A stretch of DNA of 64,000 nucleotides from Branchiostoma floridae. Its lineage: Eukaryota; Chordata; Leptocardii; Amphioxiformes; Branchiostomatidae. Of this stretch, positions 58,753 through 64,000 are shown piece after piece. Numbering within the stretch: position 1 is the stretch's first letter; every line of letters begins with the position of its first letter. The position numbers were made by a program, and so were the translations under genes. The notes beneath the pieces are model-generated. The model ran no database searches and was not told where the DNA came from. It was given only the letters and a program-made list of their open reading frames with translations. The stretch spans positions 8,171,558-8,235,557 of the forward strand of contig NC_049980.1 of assembly GCF_000003815.2 (NCBI RefSeq), in the 5' to 3' direction.

Positions 58753-59359
58753 CTCCCTTTAGGATGACAGCGTCTTCATAGCGACCCAGAAAACTCCCTC
58801 GTCTCCTCCTGACCACCATCAAATTTACCATAAGCGTCCCTTGCCCGCCGGCAACAGGTCATTTATGGGTGAATAGAACGAAATTCGCAGTCCGATTTTT
58901 TTTCGGAGAGAGATTTGTGGCTATCACAACACGACCCGTGCACGCATGTCTGCAACGTGTGACGTCAGGACGCAGTTTACGACCTTCCATTAAAAAATCA
59001 ATTTTGATAGTTTATTGATCATTGCTTATTTTTGAACTGTTATTTGTGTTTGTCTGAATATCACCTTTACGTAGAAATACACATTATTTACGCAGTGTCG
59101 TAAAGATGCGGCTAGCCGGGGGAATTGATGTCGTAAATATTGGTATTACCGTAAAATGTACCTGTCCGGCGCATACAGTACATTCTTGAAAGTATCCCGG
59201 AAGTAAGGCTGTTCTATTCCAGTGGCGGGATTTGCTTGGATTTGAACGTGATCTGAGCTCATCTACAGTGTAAATATGCATCGCAGTGGTGATCGGGGAT
59301 ATAGAGTGTACTACCAGGAAGGTTTTAAGCTTGACCTGATGAACTAGTATGCAGAGGAA
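58753..59359. promoter_or_regulatory. CIB2 / LRRC61 bidirectional promoter with CRE
   Basis: The two start codons are 607 bp apart on opposite strands. A perfect CRE palindrome TGACGTCA lies at 58960-58967, the full-site target of CREB/ATF factors, near the middle of the interval. Confidence 0.65.
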
Positions 59360-62300
59360 ATGTCCGAAGATACGGAAAAGGGCGCAGGTGAGTTACTTCA
59401 CTGTAAACTGTTAACAGGTGTACAGCGCCGTATCGTTTACATGTTGCCTAACAACAAACCGTACCACCAACTTCAAGCCAAGGAAGACACCCCATAAAAC
59501 AAAATTATATGTGTGTTTCTGTGCATTCTTCTTCTAATCATGACATATGATTTCCAACTGATAGAATTATGCAATTGTATGAAATTAAAACTATTTATGG
59601 CTCACTATTTGCTTGTACAACGTTACATAAATTTTTGAGGCTCGTATGTAAACCGTTCAACCAAACGTCGTACAGAAACGACAAAAAGAAATACTCCGTG
59701 ACCTTGGATATCAAGGAGGTTGAAATACTGTACATGTACAGTACTAGGAGTAGAGTAGATCTCTTCGGTAAATTATGGATCTACGAGTTGTTTGACTCTT
59801 TGTGAAGTTTGCAACAATCCTGCTTGAAGCAGTATGAAGATTCTAGCTTTCATGATATTCAATATATGTTTCTTCTTTGGTCTGTATCTGTAGTGTTATA
59901 TCAAATCATTACAAATACAATGCGTGGATGGGTGCATTTTGTCTTGGCATGGAAATGACAAACAGCCAACTTCTTTTCTGCTGCACTATACATAATCATT
60001 TTATCTTTGAGACTTTTTGCTGTTTTCCAGGAGAGCCCAAACCCCTTACCCAGGTGACCCGTCAGGCACTGAAGACTCACAGTGGGGAGTTTGAGTTGGA
60101 CAGCATCACTTACATCAATTTTCATGACAGAGGTGAATGCCTACCCAGGAAGAGCTGCAATGGTCATAAATCATGCAAATTAGGGCCTCATTTACATCAT
60201 TTACGAGGAAATACTACAATTTCCTTCTTTGCCAAGATAAGACTTTGATACTAGTTTGAACAACTTTTGTTTCTTGTGTAGAAAAGACAATCAACTGATA
60301 TTATTAGGCAAATGAGGACCTTATTTGCATAATCAGTGAGAAACATTTTAATATAGCATATCGCTCAAGACCCTGATTGAACCTCATTTGGCAAAGGTAT
60401 AAGGCCATGAAATTCAAGGCATTTTAAGGTTATATAAAAAGTTCTTAAACACTTTTATCCAAAATATTTTTGAATGATCCTTGTGACTAGGCTTCATGAT
60501 ATCTGAACAAAGTACCTACATGTTACGTCGTTATGTTTTGTCAAGGTATCAGCGACCTAGGCTGCATTGGAGAGTGCACAAACCTGCAGCATCTAAACGT
60601 CTCGATGAACGACATCTCGCGCCTGGCACCGCTCAGCACGCTCAAGCACCTGGTGACCCTGGACATATCAGCCAATAGGATCACTCAGCTGGGTCAGGCA
60701 CCTTATTACATTAAATCATCTTCATTGTACATGTGTATTTCAGTACAGAAAATGTTGTAATAACCTTGTACAATGTATATGCATCATACCCAAGCCATTC
60801 ATCTGTAATACAGCTTATTCTACCTTTACTCCTTTGCTTGATATTGTGCCACAGTGTAAAGAACAGTAACATAGAATGATTTGAAATTACGTTGTATTTG
60901 AATATTCTTGATTACAGATGCTCTGAAAGATGCTGACAGTCTTCACACCCTTAATGCAGCTGGTAACCTGATCAGCAGGTAATCTGTACTTTGAACAGCA
61001 TACATGTAGTTATAAATGTTAACGTTAGTCATCATTGTCACTTACTTCAACTCTTAGTGTAGACGTAATGAAAGTTGTATGATTTTATCCATGAATAGTT
61101 TCACCAGGTTGGCAAGGTACCTAATAACCAGATTTTTTGTACTAAGTGTTTTATTCCACCAACGTTTCAGTGACTGTCTGTCACCTCCCTCAGGGCAATT
61201 CTGACTTGTTCACGTTGCACTGCAGCACAGGTGTCACTGGTTCACGTTGTACTGCAGCATAGGTGTCACTGGTTCACGTTGTACTGCAGCATAGGTGTTG
61301 CTGCTTACAGATTCATTGAATCATTCCCAAAAATGACGGATTGACGTGAATAAATTACATTCCAAGTATGATGTATTTATGTAAATAGATTATGTTTTGG
61401 ACTGCATCTGTAACAGTCAACAGGCTAAGCTGCAGTGCATTGCAATGTGAACTATCAGAAATGTCCTGAGGAAGACAACAAACATCTGTGGACTAAAACA
61501 CTTGGTTGTGTACGTAAAATATTGTTATACAGTTTTGTATGATTATACTTTAAAACTTGATTGATTATTATAACCTCTTGATCTCACCTCCAGTATTGAC
61601 AAGCTTGCCTGCCTGGCTAAACTGGAACATTTCTCCAACCTGAGGCTTCAGGATAAAGTACATCAACTCTTCAACCCAGGTGAGAAACTGTTTGATATCT
61701 TATTAGTCCTCCTGTTATGTTGCAATTTTTGACTGTACAACTCCAGGCTTTGTCAAGGTTTGAGCAATCCACTGCTTCAGTGACATCACATTATGCAGAC
61801 AGAAGAAGTGACTTGGTGAGCGGTGGATTATAAGTTGCAAGAGGAATAACAGAAGCCATCTATTAGCTGTTGTGTGACGGCAAAGATTGGTTATACCAGC
61901 TACATAGATACAGGTACATACATCAGGGCTTTACAACCATCCCTCAACAGAGACAGGAGGCGCCATAGATTTCCTACAACTTATAATCCGCTGCTCACCG
62001 AGTCACTTATTTTATGTGCATAACATGACATCACAAGCAGTAGATTGCTCATACCTTGACAAAGACTGGAATTGGACTGTCGAAAATTTGTAAAAGACGA
62101 AGTTTTTGTTGGAAACATAACTTTTTGTCTTTTATAATCCCTCCCCTGCAGTATGTCATGGTGCTTCCTACAAAAAGCGGTTACTATCTTTGATGCCCAG
62201 GCTGAAGGTTCTGGATGGTAAGTCATAACAGAACTGGAACCCTTTTATACGCCAATACATTCAAATGCATGGCCAGAAAGAATTGGAGTTGTGCTCTATT

Positions 62301-64000
62301 TTAAGTAATACATTATAAGCCCCTACTTAATTATTGAAAGAAGCGATCAATTTTTTTACCTAATTCTAACCACATATAAAGCACATGCATGATTGTGTAT
62401 GGGTACTTTGCAGCAAAATTAAAAGATGTGCAAGGATTCAACAAAGTTCAGTGAAGTTTAAGCCTTTCAAAGTCGCATCATAAGCAATCAATTATGGTAC
62501 ATGCTTATATCCATGGCTACTGGTGACATAAGGCAGGTTTAATAATTTGCTCCTTGTCTGTTTATCCTTGCAGGTGAGGTGTTGTCAGGTAAAGGATCCG
62601 AGGTATTCAGGATATGCTCTGAGATCGATGCAGCCCTGCAAGGTAGGACAATAGTAGTGATGGATAATTCTTTCCTATGGGATCTGTATGCAACATTGCT
62701 TTTGAAGTATCATTCAGTCTGTTTGATTCCTTTTTTTTTACTCCTCTTGCATCTATACACCGTGGATGTAACTTAGAAACATGATGCTTTGTCACTTTTG
62801 TCTTCAGCTATCTAGCTGTAGCAAAGTTAGCCCTGAAGAAAAGTCTTTTCATAAACTGTAGCAAGCACAACGCTGTTCTACTCCTATGTCTCTCCAGCTA
62901 CAGAAAATGGAACTTGCAGCACCTCTGGTCTTCCTCTGGTAGATAACTTTCCACTGTCTTCAGAAATCTTTTTAGTTGCCTGACAGGAGATATGACATAG
63001 TTCTTCCATATACCTGTTAAAGCATGATAATGCATGTGTTAAAAGTTTTGTGATATTTTTTTCTTTCACAAACCCCTTTTCACCCCCCCCCCCCTTCAAC
63101 TTGGCAGCTGCACACGACTCTGGACTCTATGCCATAAATACGAGTAAGCCCCCTAGTGGTGCTAGTGGTGAGTGCAGTGTGCAGTTTTGTTGGTGTGACT
63201 GGTGTGCATTTTGCAGTGATTGTCCACTAATGACAGTAACCCCCCACCCCCACCGCGCACACACACACCTACATGTACCATAGGACTTGCCAAACTCAAA
63301 ACAACTTTACTAGTCTAATGTAGAATTTGATTTTGAAGCTTGTATACCTTGTTGTATCCCAGCTAACACTACAGCAACTGCTATGTGTGAAAAAACAGAG
63401 TCTAAAAATAGGTACATGTATGTGTACATAAGAGATAGGTCAGGCAACTGTCATCTGAGGCAAATAGGCCCAGCCCAAATAGGCCCAGCCCAAAGGCAAG
63501 TATTGATAACACAGTGATTGCTTTGTAGCAGTTTTAGATCTGAATAACCAATAATGATTTCATACTTAACTTTTGTAGTCTACCTTAAATCTCAAACTAG
63601 ATCAAAGAGAACATTTCAATTGACCTTGAATCTGTTCTGCCTCCTTGAGAATCAATAGTTTTGCAGGGAACAAAATCAACCACCTGTTCCTGCAATACCC
63701 GTACATTAGTGTAGGGGGTGCTAATGTATGGTAGAGACAATTATATCTTGGTAGCATGGATATAGCTGACCATTCTCACCACATTTTGTCACTGTCCTTT
63801 ACATGTATATATCCTGATAGCCTATTTAGTTGTGTGAATTATGAAGTTGTGTTTGACACATGTACTGTGCATTGATAGGCACACCTACGAGTGGCCCAAT
63901 CCCAGAAATGAGCAAACCGCAGCCCTGGTTTGCCAGTGACTCCCTGAGATTGAAGGACAGTAAAGCTCAGGATGCTGCCATAGATGATGTCACCAAGAAG
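59360..64000 (+). CDS. LRRC61: LRRC61 orthologue (leucine-rich repeat protein), 3' end beyond window
   Basis: Exons 59360-59387 (ATG), 60031-60132, 60546-60692, 60918-60978, 61594-61679, 62152-62217, 62574-62642, 63108-63167, 63879-64000 (continuing), all in phase. THSGEFELDSITYINFHDRG corresponds to human SRTGEFSLESILLLKLRGLG. LRR units: LGCIGECTNLQHLNVSMNDI, LSTLKHLVTLDISANRI and SLHTLNAAGNLIS. The LRR cap includes HGASYKKRLLSLMPRLKVLD, followed by SEVFRICSEIDAAL (human SEFYQLCRDLDSSL). KPQPWFASDS matches human AQPWVEPG. Function is poorly known; U2A'-type LRR proteins bind partners. An ATG at 59349 is out of frame and leads to a stop. Confidence 0.9.
60173..60330. mobile_element. Inverted-repeat element, 21-bp ends ATGCAAAT
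   Basis: ATGCAAATTAGGGCCTCATT and its complement AATGAGGACCTTATTTGCAT (19 of 21 paired) bound 158 bp in an LRRC61 intron. Confidence 0.5.
61195..61310. repeat. Dispersed repeat with a 32-bp tandem triplication; preserves the empty site of the 26084 insertion
   Basis: Three units of GGTTCACGTTGTACTGCAGC + ATAGGTGTCACT, ending GGTGTTGCTGCTTACAG. The same repeat at 26000-26083 is interrupted at the TTA by the 595-bp element. Confidence 0.8.
61747..62075. mobile_element. Foldback element with about 100-bp arms
   Basis: CTTTGTCAAGGTTTGAGCAA + TCCACTGCTT ... GTGACTTGGTGAGCGGTGGA + TTATAAGTTG at the left pairs with CAACTTATAATCCGCTGCTC + ACCGAGTCAC ... AGTAGATTGCTCATACCTTG + ACAAAG at the right. 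A relative of the right arm lies at 17496-17690. In an LRRC61 intron. Confidence 0.75.

Noticed and set aside
62890-62942. Cassette exon in LRRC61 (acceptor CTCCAG, donor CTCTG|GTAGAT)
   Set aside because: The phase at its donor does not join exon 63108; it would shift the frame.

Overview
This is animal genomic DNA: small phase-consistent exons with GT-AG introns, no operons, many miniature inverted-repeat transposable elements (MITEs), a CR1-like LINE, satellite DNA and seven runs of N. The proteins resemble vertebrate orthologues closely while intron sizes are compact. Together with the MITE density and apparent unmerged haplotypes at two gaps, this suggests an early-branching deuterostome, most likely a lancelet (Branchiostoma). 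The species is inferred from memory of protein families, not from a database search.

Layout. Positions 1-1160 hold the end of an NSUN4 gene (+ strand; last coding exon 887-1160). Positions 1161-11017 are a repeat-rich convergent intergenic region: a decayed LINE inserted into a minisatellite, then a roughly 204/205-bp satellite array (6807-9704) with a dimeric higher-order section. Positions 11018-36562 carry a nearly complete TP53BP1 (53BP1) gene on the minus strand. I placed 32 coding exons by hand; their phases agree throughout except at one junction, where one exon is missing. RPS6 (+, 37521-40005) lies head-to-head with TP53BP1; its first exon is probably inside the N run at 36960-37059. 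CIB2 (minus, 44156-58752, seven exons, 189 aa) is complete. LRRC61 (+, from 59360) lies head-to-head with CIB2 and runs off the right edge after nine exons.

Function. NSUN4 is a mitochondrial rRNA/ribosome-assembly factor, 53BP1 is the chromatin reader that governs double-strand-break repair choice, RPS6 is a 40S ribosomal protein, CIB2 is a myristoylated EF-hand protein and LRRC61 is a little-studied leucine-rich-repeat protein. They are not a pathway. The two head-to-head pairs probably share promoter regions, and the CIB2/LRRC61 promoter has a perfect CRE palindrome.

Most interesting result. The 53BP1 orthologue has an apparent ubiquitin-binding CUE domain (28792-28929) that I do not know from vertebrate 53BP1. 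In the same protein the first Tudor domain lacks two of the five residues of the human H4K20me2 cage (W1495 becomes Leu, Y1523 becomes Asp), while the UDR that reads H2AK15ub is strongly conserved. This suggests a 53BP1 that relies more on ubiquitin and less on H4K20me2. Other notable items are an SPKK/SPRK-motif exon, several MITE families with identifiable target-site duplications, and a transposon insertion whose empty site exists as a paralogous copy in the same window.
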